NCBI GenBank assembly: GCA_000824805.1
Contig: CCNA01000012.1
Coordinates: 1-64,000 of the forward strand
Origin: Mesorhizobium sp. SOD10
GTDB taxonomy: Bacteria > Pseudomonadota > Alphaproteobacteria > Rhizobiales > Rhizobiaceae
Reading direction: 5' to 3'
DNA: 64,000 nt
The notes under the pieces are model-generated. The model had not been told where the DNA came from. It saw only the letters and a list, made by a program, of their open reading frames with translations, and made no database searches. Positions 20,311 to 28,941 of the stretch are shown one piece after another. The stretch's first letter is position 1. Each line of letters begins with the position of its first letter. The translations under genes were made by a program, and so were the position numbers.

Positions 20311-20732
20311 TTCCGGTCGTCGGGAAAGCTCGGGATCGGCATGAACTCGACGCCGTCCTCTATGAGGCTTTGCGCCTCTTCCGGTGTCGCCTCGCCATAG
20401 ATGCCGCGCGGATCGGTCTCGCCGAAATGGATCTTGCGCGCTTCCTCGGCGAACTTGTCGCCGACATAGTCGGCATTCTCGCGTATCTTCTCGGCCAGCG
20501 CCTTGAGCTGCGCGAGCGCCTGTTTTTGCGCCTCGCCCATGGCTAAAGCCACCTTCTCCTGCTTGCGCGAGGTCGAAACGGCCGGCGCCATCAGCGCCTT
20601 CTCGACCTTGTGCGAGCCGCAGGTCGGGCAATCGACGAAGCCGCGCTTCTTCTGCGTGTCGAAGTCGTCATTGCTGCGGAACCAGGCTTCGAATTCGTGC
20701 TCGCGTTCGCAGATCAGGGAAAAGCGGATCAA
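20307..20732 (-). CDS. DUF1178 family protein (zinc-ribbon-like)
   Basis: A 141-aa conserved alphaproteobacterial protein. The N-terminus carries CEREHEFEAWF and DCPTCGSHKVEKAL, a pattern suggesting a small metal-binding ribbon. The function is unknown. Its ATG overlaps the stop of the upstream nitrilase-family gene (ATGA), placing it as last gene of the comF-grxC-nitrilase-DUF1178 run. Confidence 0.9.
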   Translation of the reverse strand: MIRFSLICEREHEFEAWFRSNDDFDTQKKRGFVDCPTCGSHKVEKALMAPAVSTSRKQEKVALAMGEAQKQALAQLKALAEKIRENADYVGDKFAEEARKIHFGETDPRGIYGEATPEEAQSLIEDGVEFMPIPSFPDDRN

Positions 20733-21595
20733 GAGGCAGCACCCCTCAGACGCGGCGCCTCGCTTGTCCCGGCATTGACGGTGAAATCCCGCGCATTCCT
20801 GAGATTGGGGATCTTGCGGCGCGCGGCAAGCGACTGGGCCGGATCGATTTCGGCGACGATCACGCCGGGCTCGTCATGCTCGGCCTCGGCGACGATGCGC
20901 CCCCACGGGTCGACGATCAGCGAATGACCATAGGTCTCGCGCCCGTCCTCATGCAGGCCGCCTTGCGCGGCCGCAATCACATAGGCGCCGTTCTCGATGG
21001 CGCGGGCGCGCAGCAGCACATGCCAATGCGCCTCGCCGGTCTGGCGCGTGAAGGCGGCGGGCACCGTCAGCACCTCGGCTCCTGCAACCGCCTCGGCGCG
21101 GAACAACTGCGGGAAGCGCAGATCGTAGCAGACGGCAAAGCCCAGCTTCGTTCCGTTGATGTCGGTCACGGCCGCTTCCGTTCCCGGTTCGTAGGACGCG
21201 GATTCACGCCAGCTCTCGCCATTGTCGAGATCGACATCGAACATATGGATCTTGTCGTAGCCTGCAATCAGGGTGCCGTCGGGCGAAAACAGGAATGCGC
21301 GGTTGGCGAGCTTGCCGTCGGCGCGCAGGATCGCCGTCGAGCCGATATGCAGATAGATGCCGAGCTCCTTCGCCAGCCTGCGCGCGGTGGCGACGACCAC
21401 GTCCTTGTCCTCGGTGGTGAAGGCGGCTGCTCCCGCCTGCTTGTCGCGGATCAGCGCGCCGGTCATTTCGGGTGTCTGGACGTAGGCGGCGCCCTGGCCG
21501 GCGGCCTGCCGAACCAGAACCTCCATATCCTTTGCGTTGCGCTCCGGGCTGGTCCCCGAACGCATCTGCACCGCCGCCGCCTTGAAAACCCCCAT
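20729..21595 (-). CDS. Carbon-nitrogen hydrolase (Nit1/Nit2-type)
   Basis: A 288-aa nitrilase-superfamily amidase. The catalytic triad elements are visible: Glu in TPEMTGAL, Lys in GYDKIHMFDVD and Cys in GFAVCYDLRFPQLFR. This subgroup usually acts as omega-amidase or deaminated-glutathione amidase; its position next to a glutaredoxin fits the latter but does not prove it. The ATG at 21595 follows the grxC stop by two bases; a TTG at 21601 is in frame. Confidence 0.92.
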   Translation of the reverse strand: MGVFKAAAVQMRSGTSPERNAKDMEVLVRQAAGQGAAYVQTPEMTGALIRDKQAGAAAFTTEDKDVVVATARRLAKELGIYLHIGSTAILRADGKLANRAFLFSPDGTLIAGYDKIHMFDVDLDNGESWRESASYEPGTEAAVTDINGTKLGFAVCYDLRFPQLFRAEAVAGAEVLTVPAAFTRQTGEAHWHVLLRARAIENGAYVIAAAQGGLHEDGRETYGHSLIVDPWGRIVAEAEHDEPGVIVAEIDPAQSLAARRKIPNLRNARDFTVNAGTSEAPRLRGAAS

Positions 21596-21597
21596 GA

Positions 21598-21867
21598 TCA
21601 AGCCCTCGCTCCGTTGGCAAGCAGCACGTCAAGCCGGCCCTGCGACTCCAATTCGTGGAGATCGTCGCAGCCGCCGACATGTGTGTCGCCGATAAATATC
21701 TGCGGAAAAGTGGTGCGCCCATGCGCCCGCGAAATCATTTCCTGGCGCAATTCCGGCGAGAATGAAGCGTCATGCTCGGTATAGGCTACACCCTTGCGCT
21801 CGAGCAACCGCTTTGCGGCCGTGCAATAACCGCACATCATCCGCGTATAGATCGTCACATCGACCAT
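21598..21867 (-). CDS. grxC: Glutaredoxin 3
   Basis: An 89-aa dithiol glutaredoxin using glutathione to reduce protein disulfides. The active site is CGYC at residues 12-15 (YTRMMCGYCTAAKRLLERKG), with TFPQIFIG (cis-Pro) and GGCDDL for glutathione binding. It is followed immediately by the nitrilase-family gene on the same strand. Confidence 0.96.
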   Translation of the reverse strand: MVDVTIYTRMMCGYCTAAKRLLERKGVAYTEHDASFSPELRQEMISRAHGRTTFPQIFIGDTHVGGCDDLHELESQGRLDVLLANGARA

Positions 21868-21943
21868 CGATCAGCAATCCTGCGTGCGCATACCGCCCCA
21901 CAGTTGTGCGAGAACGACATGCACCAAAACAACAACTTAAGCA

Positions 21944-22744
21944 CTATATAGTTGCAGACTCATCGGGCCGAAAGTCCCCCGGCAGCACGCGGGCGAAAGT
22001 GAGGACGTCGACCGCTCCGGCGCCGCCTCTCTTCAACGCCTTGGCAACCGCCCGCACCGTGGCGCCGGTGGTGTAGACATCGTCGACGACCAGCACCCGG
22101 CGCCCCGCTATCTCGATTTCGGCGTCCGGTGGTACACGGAAAGCGGCGCGCACATTCTCCTCGCGCTCGTGCCGTTCGAGCCCGACCTGCTGGCGCGTCA
22201 GCTTCACGCGCCGGACCGCGGACGGCGAGAAAGGCAGCCCGCCGAGCTTTGCAACGGCCCGTCCGAGCTCCGCCGACTGGTTGAACTGACGCCGGAAGAA
22301 GCGCCGCCAATGCAACGGCACCGGCACGACCAGGTCGGCCTCCGCGATCAGCTCCGCGCCGGCCCGCATCATCCACTTCGCCATCCAGGGCGCGAGGTCG
22401 GTTCGATCCTGATATTTCAATCCCTGCACCATCTGCCGCGCGACGCCCGAATAGATGACGGCCGCCCGAGCCCGTTGGAAGGGCGGCGGATCGGCGATCG
22501 CCTCGGCCGAAAGAAACCCCTCGCCCATGTCGTGGGTGAAGGGCGTGCCCATCACCGGGCACCAGGGTTTTTCCAAAAGCCTCAGCTTCGGCCAGCAGGC
22601 GCCGCACAAGACGCCGGGCTGCGACACATGGCGACGGCAGCCGGCGCAAACCGGCGGAAACAACAGCCGCGCCGGCCAGGCAAGCACCTGCCGCGTCATA
22701 TCCTGGATCGCTATGCTCTTGATCTTGTGCACCGGATCGGCCAC
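21944..22744 (-). CDS. ComF family phosphoribosyltransferase-like protein
   Basis: A 266-aa ComF/GntX homologue. The N-terminal Cys pairs (CAGCRRH and CGACW) form a probable zinc site. The C-terminal PRTase signature VLVVDDVYTTGATV binds ribose-phosphate in relatives. ComF is needed for DNA uptake in naturally competent bacteria; in rhizobia its job is unclear. It heads a probable operon with grxC, 76 bases downstream. An ATG at the listed start and a second frame in the same strand conflict; the listed frame has all motifs. Confidence 0.93.
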   Translation of the reverse strand: MADPVHKIKSIAIQDMTRQVLAWPARLLFPPVCAGCRRHVSQPGVLCGACWPKLRLLEKPWCPVMGTPFTHDMGEGFLSAEAIADPPPFQRARAAVIYSGVARQMVQGLKYQDRTDLAPWMAKWMMRAGAELIAEADLVVPVPLHWRRFFRRQFNQSAELGRAVAKLGGLPFSPSAVRRVKLTRQQVGLERHEREENVRAAFRVPPDAEIEIAGRRVLVVDDVYTTGATVRAVAKALKRGGAGAVDVLTFARVLPGDFRPDESATI

Positions 22745-22808
22745 GTGAAAAGAAACCCCGCGTCACTTTAACACCACTCCGGCACGCGCGGACAACAGGA
22801 AGCTTTCA

Positions 22809-23681
22809 TTGCAGCCCTTGATCGACACCGCGCTCTGGCTCGCGCGCAAGCGCCGAGCTCTCGCCCGCCCCGTCGAAGGCGCCGATTTCCTGATGCGCCG
22901 CGCCGGGGAGGATCTTGCTGACCGGCTGGGTGCCGTCGAACGCCGCTTCGGCAAGGCGGCCGCACTGTTCTGTCAGACATCGGCGGCGGCACAGGTGCTT
23001 GCCGACAGCGGCAAGGTCGGCGAAATCCTGCGCGTCGAGATGGACGAAGCGCTTCTCGCCGGCAATCCCGGCCTGGTGGCGCCGCCGGAAACCGTGCCGT
23101 TCGAGGAGAACAGCCTCGATCTCGTGGTCTGCCTGCTCTCGCTGCACGCGATGAACGACATTCCCGGTGTGCTGGCGCAAATCCGCCGGGCGCTGCGGCC
23201 GGACGGCCTGTTCCTCGGCGCCCTCGCCGGCGCTGGCACATTGGCGGAATTGCGCGAGAGCATGCTTGCAGCCGAGACCGAGCTTTACGGCGGCGCGAGC
23301 CCGCGCATATTTCCCTTCACCGACGTGCGCGACGCGGGCGCGCTGCTGCAGCGCGCCGGCCTTGCATTGCCCGTCGCCGATGTCGAAACGGTCGCAGTGC
23401 GTTACGATACGCTGTTCGATCTCGCCGCCGATTTGCGCGCCATGGGCGAAACCAACGCTCTTCTTGATCGGAGCCGCCGGCCGGCCGGCAGACGCCTGTT
23501 TGCCCGCGCCGCCGAAATCTATGCCGAACGGTTCTCGGATCCGGACGGCCGTATCCGAGCAAGCTTTTCGATCGTCTGGATGTCCGGCTGGGCTCCCGAC
23601 GCTTCGCAGCAGAAGCCGCTCAAGCCGGGATCCGCCAAGGTCTCGCTGAAGACGATCTTGGAGAGCCCGTCCAAGGGCTGA
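22809..23681 (+). CDS. SAM-dependent methyltransferase (BioC/NDUFAF5-like)
   Basis: A 290-aa class I methyltransferase lacking a strong glycine-rich motif I but carrying the downstream family motifs FEENSLDLVVCLLSLHAMND and LAQIRRALRPDGLFLGAL. It resembles the NDUFAF5/BioC-like proteins widespread in alphaproteobacteria; the mitochondrial relative hydroxylates an arginine of complex I. The start is a TTG preceded by aggaag at seven bases; no ATG lies near. It is divergent from comF. Confidence 0.85.
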   Translation: MQPLIDTALWLARKRRALARPVEGADFLMRRAGEDLADRLGAVERRFGKAAALFCQTSAAAQVLADSGKVGEILRVEMDEALLAGNPGLVAPPETVPFEENSLDLVVCLLSLHAMNDIPGVLAQIRRALRPDGLFLGALAGAGTLAELRESMLAAETELYGGASPRIFPFTDVRDAGALLQRAGLALPVADVETVAVRYDTLFDLAADLRAMGETNALLDRSRRPAGRRLFARAAEIYAERFSDPDGRIRASFSIVWMSGWAPDASQQKPLKPGSAKVSLKTILESPSKG

Positions 23682-23690
23682 GTCCGACGT

Positions 23691-23876
23691 CTAATGAGCG
23701 AAGGCGTTGACCAGTCTGCTGTTGTTGTCTGAAAATAGCCACTGAAGCGCATCCGCGGCCTTGCCGATGCCGCCAATGATGACAAGCGACAGCACGGTGA
23801 GGATCAGACCATATTCAACAGCCGTGGCGCCCGATTCATCTTCTATGAATTGCTGCAGCAGGTTTTTCATGGTCAT
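23691..23876 (-). CDS. Flp family type IVb pilin
   Basis: A 61-aa pilin precursor: short leader, then DESGATAVEYGLILTVLSLVIIGGIG, the Flp signature with Glu at +5-like position followed by the hydrophobic helix. These assemble into Tad pili involved in surface attachment. No tad/cpa assembly genes lie nearby, so this is an isolated copy. A start two codons later (MKNLLQQF) is also possible. Confidence 0.9.
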   Translation of the reverse strand: MTMKNLLQQFIEDESGATAVEYGLILTVLSLVIIGGIGKAADALQWLFSDNNSRLVNAFAH

Positions 23877-23982
23877 CGATCCCTCTTGCCGGCAACCATA
23901 GTCCCTACCCGTTAAGAAAGGTTAACAGCAAAAGCTTAACAGCGGGTGAAACAGCCGCTTCTCGCTGAATTTATTAACCACG

Positions 23983-24303
23983 TCAGCACTCGCCGCTGCG
24001 GCTGCCGTCGTTCCGGATGACGCAGATTGAACCGGGCATCGGCTGCAGCACGCTGCGGCGCACGGTATATGTGTTGAGGCGATGACCGATCGATCCGGTC
24101 GCCGTCATGTCGAGCCCGCCGGGGAAGCCGTCGCGGGGACTTTGCGGCCGGGTCTGGTTATCCAGGAAAGGCGTCGCGATCAGCGCCAGCGCCACCGCCG
24201 CCGAACCGAAGAGAAGCGTGATCCGCAGGATGCCCATGCCGGCGTCCACCGCGCGGAAGCCTCGATCGGGCCGGATCGAGTCCCAGTCTCTTTCAAGGCT
24301 CAT
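23983..24303 (-). CDS. Hypothetical single-pass membrane protein
   Basis: A 106-aa protein starting MSLERDWDSIRPDRGFRA. One hydrophobic segment (GILRITLLFGSAAVALALIA, about residues 25-45) separates a short cytoplasmic N-terminus from a C-terminal domain with two Cys (ICVIRN... and terminal SGEC). I do not recognise a family. It follows the Flp pilin locus, and a pilus link is possible but unsupported. Confidence 0.6.
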   Translation of the reverse strand: MSLERDWDSIRPDRGFRAVDAGMGILRITLLFGSAAVALALIATPFLDNQTRPQSPRDGFPGGLDMTATGSIGHRLNTYTVRRSVLQPMPGSICVIRNDGSRSGEC

Positions 24304-24469
24304 GCCGTGTTTCCCAATCATCGAGATCTCGCCGCGCGAACGGCCTCGTGCAATTTTTCACGTCGAGATAAATCTTCCATTAACGCTGCTAAAGCGGCGC
24401 CAGGAAAACATGCGGAAACGTTCGCCGTCTTCCGGAAACGGTTGGCCGCCGCAAAGGCTGGCCGCGAAA

Positions 24470-24892
24470 TCACAAAAGATCGATGAGAAACTGGATCAGC
24501 GGCGCGTCGGCCGGCGGCATCGGATAGTCGCGCATCTGCCGCGGCCTGACCCATTTGAGCCCCTGCCCTTCCCTGGGCTGTGCGATGCCGCGAAAGCGGC
24601 GGCAGATATATAGCGGCATCAGCAGATGGAAATCGTCATAGGAGTGGCTGGCGAAGGTAAGCGGCGCCAGGCACGGAATCTCCGTCTCGATGCCGAGCTC
24701 CTCGTGCAACTCGCGGACCAGGCACTCCTCCGGCGTCTCGCCGGGCTCGACCTTGCCGCCTGGAAACTCCCACAGCCCTGCGAGTTGCTTGCCCTCGGGG
24801 CGCTGCGCCAGGAGCACCCGCCGGTCGGCGTCGACCAGCGCGCAGGCGGCGACCAGGAGCAGGCGCTTTCCGGTTGGTTTGATCTCGCTCAT
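24470..24892 (-). CDS. mutT: 8-oxo-dGTP diphosphatase
   Basis: Cleans the nucleotide pool of oxidised dGTP. The 140-aa Nudix protein has the full Nudix box GGKVEPGETPEECLVRELHEELGI (key residues GX5EX7REXXEEXGX present). The ATG at 24892 overlaps the stop of the upstream GNAT gene (24889), so it is translationally coupled. Upstream ORF extension is antisense-like and not used. Confidence 0.93.
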   Translation of the reverse strand: MSEIKPTGKRLLLVAACALVDADRRVLLAQRPEGKQLAGLWEFPGGKVEPGETPEECLVRELHEELGIETEIPCLAPLTFASHSYDDFHLLMPLYICRRFRGIAQPREGQGLKWVRPRQMRDYPMPPADAPLIQFLIDLL

Positions 24893-25668
24893 GCGCCTGG
24901 CGGCCGTCGATAGTGATAGCGATAGACTTCCTCGAAGCCGAGCGACCGGTAGAGCGAGAGCGCCGGTAGATTGCTGGCCTCGACCTGCAGCCAGGCCTCG
25001 CGCGCGCCGCGCAGCCGCGCCCATTTGAGCGCGGAGAGAATGAGATTGCGGCCGTGGCCCTGTTTGCGCGCGGACTTTTCGGTGGCGACCTCGAACAGGC
25101 CGGCGAGATCGCCGTCATGGACGCAGATCAGCGTCGCCAGCGCCTCGTTGCCGTCCTCCAGCGCGAACAGCCCCGCCTCCGGCTGGATGGCGCCGATGAC
25201 CTCGGACAGGCCGGGCCGCAGCGATGCGTCCGAGCCGCTCGTCCTGAGCGACGCGCCGATGAAGCGGCTGATGTCCTTGAGCGGTATCTGGTCCATGGCC
25301 GCGCCAAGCTCGAGGTCCTTCAGCGGCAGCCGCATGACGAGGGATTCGTCAAACCTGTTCCAGCCGGCCTTGTCGAGATGCGTGGACAAGACCTGCCCCG
25401 ACAGCGGAGACATGCGGAAGGTCAGCGGCCTGCCATAGGCGTCGAAGCGCCTTGCGGCGCGGCCGATGCGCTCCTCGATGGCGTGCGTGTCGCCCGGATC
25501 GAGCGGATTGACCGAGTTCAGGCGCTTGGCGGGGTGCCCGGCCGTGAGCCGTACCACCCAGGTCCCGTCATAATGGACGGCGGCCGCCGGCCAGGCGCGA
25601 AAACCCGCCGCCTCGTAGCGGCGCACGATTGCCAGCACGCTAGCCGGATGCCTGGACACCGGCGCCAT
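24889..25668 (-). CDS. GNAT family N-acetyltransferase
   Basis: A 259-aa protein with a C-terminal GNAT domain: the acetyl-CoA loop reads SARKQGHGRNLILSALKWA, followed by LQVEASNLPALSLYRSLGF. The N-terminal half looks like a degenerate second GNAT repeat. The ATG at 25668 overlaps the argJ stop by one base (TGATG) and the gene runs into mutT, forming argJ-GNAT-mutT. The substrate is unknown. Confidence 0.88.
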   Translation of the reverse strand: MAPVSRHPASVLAIVRRYEAAGFRAWPAAAVHYDGTWVVRLTAGHPAKRLNSVNPLDPGDTHAIEERIGRAARRFDAYGRPLTFRMSPLSGQVLSTHLDKAGWNRFDESLVMRLPLKDLELGAAMDQIPLKDISRFIGASLRTSGSDASLRPGLSEVIGAIQPEAGLFALEDGNEALATLICVHDGDLAGLFEVATEKSARKQGHGRNLILSALKWARLRGAREAWLQVEASNLPALSLYRSLGFEEVYRYHYRRPPGA

Positions 25669-26909
25669 CAGCTCCGGTAATCGCCGTTGATGGCGACATA
25701 TTCCTTGGTGAGGTCGCAGGTCCACACCGTCGCCTTGCCGCGGCCGATGCCGAGATCGGCACGGATGCGGATGTCGTCGCGCTTCATATAGGCCGAGGTC
25801 GCTTCCTCCGAATAGGCCGGATCGCGCTCGCCCTCATGCGCCAGGCGGTGGTCGCCGAACCAGATCGACAGCCGGTCACGGTCCGCCGGCTCGCCGGCCT
25901 TGCCGACGGCCATGACGACGCGGCCCCAATTGGCATCCTCGCCCGCGACCGCCGTCTTGACCAGGGGCGAATTGGCGATCGAAAGCGCAATGCGCTTGGC
26001 CGAACGCGCCGATTTGGCGCCGGTGACGGTGACCTCGACCTGCTTGCGCGCGCCCTCGCCGTCGCGCACCACTTGCAGCGCCAGCGACTTCAGCACCTTG
26101 CCGAGTGCCCGCCGGAACGCGCCGAGCCGCACGTCCTTCGAATCGCTGATCGCCGGCACCCCGCGCGCGGCCGCCTTGCCGGTCGCGAAGATAAGCAGCG
26201 TGTCACTGGTCGAGGTGTCGCTGTCGACGGTCACCGCATTGAAGGTCTTGGCCGTGCCGCGCGACAGCAGGTCCTGCAGCACGGGGGCGGTGATCGGCGC
26301 GTCGGTGGCGATGAAGGAGAGCATCGTCGCCATGTCGGGCGCGATCATGCCGGCGCCCTTGGCGATGCCGTTGATGGTCACCTCCGCGTCACCGAGCTTG
26401 ACCGTCTGCGTCGCCACCTTCGGATAGGTATCCGTGGTCATGATCGCCTTGGCCGCCTCGGTCCACAGATCCGGCTTGCCGTCCTTGACCAGGCCGGCCA
26501 GCAGATGGCTGAATTTCGTGGTGTCGAGCGGCTCGCCGATGACGCCGGTCGAGGCCAGGAACACTTCGCTCTCGGAACATCCCGCGGCCTTTGCTGCCGC
26601 TTCGCCGGTCAACGCCGTCGAAGCCTTGCCCTTCTTGCCGGTGAAGGCATTGGCATTGCCGGAATTGACCACCAGCACGCGCGCCTTGCCGGCAGGCAGG
26701 TTCCGGCGGCAGAAGTCGACCGGCGCCGACGGACATTTCGACCTGGTGAACACGCCGGCAACCGCCGTGCCCGGATCGAAGACCATGGCGAGCAGGTCGG
26801 TCCGATTCTTGTATTTGATGCCGGCTTCGGCGGTCGCGATCCGCACACCTTCGATGACCGGCATCTTCGGATATTTCTTCGGCGCGAGCGGCGAAATCGT
26901 AGCGGACAT
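25668..26909 (-). CDS. argJ: Bifunctional glutamate N-acetyltransferase / amino-acid acetyltransferase
   Basis: Recycles the acetyl group between acetylornithine and glutamate in arginine synthesis. The 413-aa proenzyme begins [17 protein letters not shown] and contains the self-cleavage motif [15 protein letters not shown]; cleavage before the Thr near residue 193 yields alpha and beta chains. The ATG at 26909 is used; the frame continues upstream without support. It lies between the parvulin/TetR region and the GNAT gene. Confidence 0.95.
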   Translation of the reverse strand: MSATISPLAPKKYPKMPVIEGVRIATAEAGIKYKNRTDLLAMVFDPGTAVAGVFTRSKCPSAPVDFCRRNLPAGKARVLVVNSGNANAFTGKKGKASTALTGEAAAKAAGCSESEVFLASTGVIGEPLDTTKFSHLLAGLVKDGKPDLWTEAAKAIMTTDTYPKVATQTVKLGDAEVTINGIAKGAGMIAPDMATMLSFIATDAPITAPVLQDLLSRGTAKTFNAVTVDSDTSTSDTLLIFATGKAAARGVPAISDSKDVRLGAFRRALGKVLKSLALQVVRDGEGARKQVEVTVTGAKSARSAKRIALSIANSPLVKTAVAGEDANWGRVVMAVGKAGEPADRDRLSIWFGDHRLAHEGERDPAYSEEATSAYMKRDDIRIRADLGIGRGKATVWTCDLTKEYVAINGDYRS

Positions 26910-27096
26910 CGGGACCCCGGTGCGGCAAGAACACAAAAGGAAGGCCGGTTTGCCCGATAGCGCGCCCCGGCGCAAGGGGCGTTCTGGCCGCGCCGTCCCG
27001 GCTTGGCGGCGGCTCTGCAATCGGAAACGCGTCGTTTCGTTTCGTCGCCGAAGCCAATATGATCGGCGGCAGATTCACCGGCTAAGGAAGACCTCG

Positions 27097-27690
27097 ATGG
27101 GCGAAGCCGCCGCTCGCGGGCGCAAGTCGATCGGCGCGAAACGCAACCCCGAGAGCGCCGATGCCATTGTCAAGGCCGCCGAAGCGGTGTTGCGGGAGGC
27201 CGGCTATGCCGGCTTCTCGATCGAGGCCGTGGCCCGGCGGGCGCGGGCGGGAAAGCCGACCATCTATCGCTGGTGGCCGAGCAAGGCGGCGCTGCTGATC
27301 GAGGTCTACCAGCGGCAGAAGCGCGTCGAGACGCCCGACACCGGAAACATCGAGGACGATCTGGCCGGCTTCCTCGAAAATCTGTTCGCGCATTGGCGCG
27401 ACACCCCTTCGGGCAACATCTTCCGCTCTCTGATCGCCGAGGCGCAGTCGGACGAGGCCGCCGCGGCAGCGCTTGCCGAATATTCGAAGGGACGCCGCAG
27501 CCATACCGGCCGGATGATCGAGCGCGCCAGGGCGCGGGGGGAGGTGGCGGCCGATGTCGATGCCGGGATCGTCGCCGACCTGATAGCGTCCTACGCTTGG
27601 CGGCATCTGCTGACCGATCGCCTCGACGAAAACGAGGAGGCGATCCGCACCGCCGTGCGGTACATCGCGCAGGGAATTAGGAAAGTCTGA
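27097..27690 (+). CDS. TetR/AcrR family transcriptional regulator
   Basis: A 197-aa regulator with a typical TetR HTH: IVKAAEAVLREAGYAGFSIEAVARRARAGKPTIYRWWPSK, followed by a variable ligand-binding domain with a TetR_C-type region. An aaggaag ribosome site is nine bases before the ATG at 27097. The longer upstream frame overlaps argJ antisense and is not credible. It is divergent from argJ and convergent with the parvulin gene; its target is not evident from the context. Confidence 0.9.
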   Translation: MGEAAARGRKSIGAKRNPESADAIVKAAEAVLREAGYAGFSIEAVARRARAGKPTIYRWWPSKAALLIEVYQRQKRVETPDTGNIEDDLAGFLENLFAHWRDTPSGNIFRSLIAEAQSDEAAAAALAEYSKGRRSHTGRMIERARARGEVAADVDAGIVADLIASYAWRHLLTDRLDENEEAIRTAVRYIAQGIRKV

Positions 27691-27702
27691 TCCCAGAAAA
27701 GC

Positions 27703-27730
27703 AAAGGGCGCCTGCCTGGAGGCGCCCTTT
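27703..27730. terminator. Bidirectional terminator between tetR and the parvulin gene
   Basis: A perfect 11-bp stem (aaagggcgcct / aggcgcccttt) with a six-base loop (gcctgg) sits between two convergent genes. It ends in A-runs upstream and T-runs downstream, so it could end transcription from both sides. Confidence 0.8.
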
Positions 27731-27756
27731 GTAAAATCGATCTCCGGCGGATGCGG

Positions 27757-28677
27757 TTACTTACCGCCTTCCAGCGTATCGACGTCCTTCTTGAGCTTTT
27801 GGTCCGGGATCTCGACCTTGGCGGCCGCACGCAGGTCCTTGACCATCGCGAAATACTTGTCGCGGATCACCGCCTGCTTGGCCTGGTCCTTGACGTCGTC
27901 GAAGGCCGGCGGCTGCTTGGCGCGCTTGTCTTCGAGCTTGATGACGTGCCAGCCGAACTGCGTCTGCACCGGCTCCTTGGTGTATTTGCCGACGTCGAGC
28001 GCGAAGGCCGCCTTGTCGAATTCCGGCACCATCTGGCCGGGTCCGAACCAGCCGAGATCGCCGCCATTGGTTTTGCCTGAAGGGTCATTGGTGTGTTCGT
28101 TGGCGAGCTTCTGGAAGTCGGCGCCGCCGTCGAGCTGCTTGATGATCGCCTCGGCCTCTTCCTTTGTCTTCACGAGGATGTGACGCGCATGCACTTCGTT
28201 GACCGGCGGCGTGTTGGCGATCTCCTGGTCGTAGCGAGCGCGCACTTCGGCGTCCGTCACCTTGTCAACCACTTCCTTCTCGACGACCTCGCCATGCAGG
28301 GCGCGCGCCTGCAGAAAAGCCATGCGGCGCTGGAAGTCAGCATCCTTGTCGAGGCCGCTGTCGACCGCCTTCTTGGCCATGACGCGGATTTCGATGGCCG
28401 CCGAAAGGGCCGCCGCGCGGCGCTGGTCGGGCGGCAGTTGCGCGAATTGTTGCGACAGTTCGCCTTCGGCGAGCTGAAGATCGGCCTCGGTCAGCTTCTC
28501 GCCATTGATGGTGGCGACCACGGCATTGGGGTCGACCGGCTTCGCGGGAGCGGCGGCAGGCGCGGCGGCATCCGCGGGCTTGGTCTCCTGTGCCATCAGC
28601 GGCGACAGGCAAAGAGCCGAGAGCCCGAAGGCCAGACCGAGGCTGGCGAGCGAGGCGCGGCGGAACGACAGGGACAT
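27757..28677 (-). CDS. Parvulin-type peptidylprolyl isomerase (PpiC/SurA-like), periplasmic
   Basis: Prolyl isomerase expected to help fold exported proteins. The 306-aa product has a signal peptide (MSLSFRRASLASLGLAFGL, cleavage near LMAQ), an Ala/Pro spacer, a SurA-like N-terminal helix region and a parvulin domain (ARHILVKTKEEAEAII, DPSGKTNGGDLGWFGPGQM, TQFGWHVIKLED). The start at 28677 follows GGAG at nine bases. The frame stays open far upstream through secA antisense, which I discount. It is divergent from secA, both serving protein export. Confidence 0.92.
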   Translation of the reverse strand: MSLSFRRASLASLGLAFGLSALCLSPLMAQETKPADAAAPAAAPAKPVDPNAVVATINGEKLTEADLQLAEGELSQQFAQLPPDQRRAAALSAAIEIRVMAKKAVDSGLDKDADFQRRMAFLQARALHGEVVEKEVVDKVTDAEVRARYDQEIANTPPVNEVHARHILVKTKEEAEAIIKQLDGGADFQKLANEHTNDPSGKTNGGDLGWFGPGQMVPEFDKAAFALDVGKYTKEPVQTQFGWHVIKLEDKRAKQPPAFDDVKDQAKQAVIRDKYFAMVKDLRAAAKVEIPDQKLKKDVDTLEGGK

Positions 28678-28785
28678 CGAGAAAAACTCCAATGGGGATT
28701 GCCAATAAGGATCGCGTGAGCGAAAGGGTTCCAGATCAGTCGGATTGTGGCGGAATTTGGCGCTACCCATAGGGCTAACGCGGCG

Positions 28786-28814
28786 TTGACATCGATTGAG
28801 CCCCCTCTTATCTG
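28786..28814 (+). promoter_or_regulatory. Probable sigma-70 promoter of secA
   Basis: TTGACA (28786-28791) and TATCTG (28809-28814) are spaced by exactly 17 bases, about 130 bases before the secA start, leaving a fairly long untranslated leader. Confidence 0.5.
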
Positions 28815-28941
28815 TCCAACGACTTGGCGTCCAGAACCGTTTTCCGGGCGCTTTTTGCGTTTGTGCGCATTCACGCGGATTTGATGGGCCCGCCCGGTGC
28901 CTGTCGCAAACGGCTAAAATTGCTATCGAAAGGACCATTGG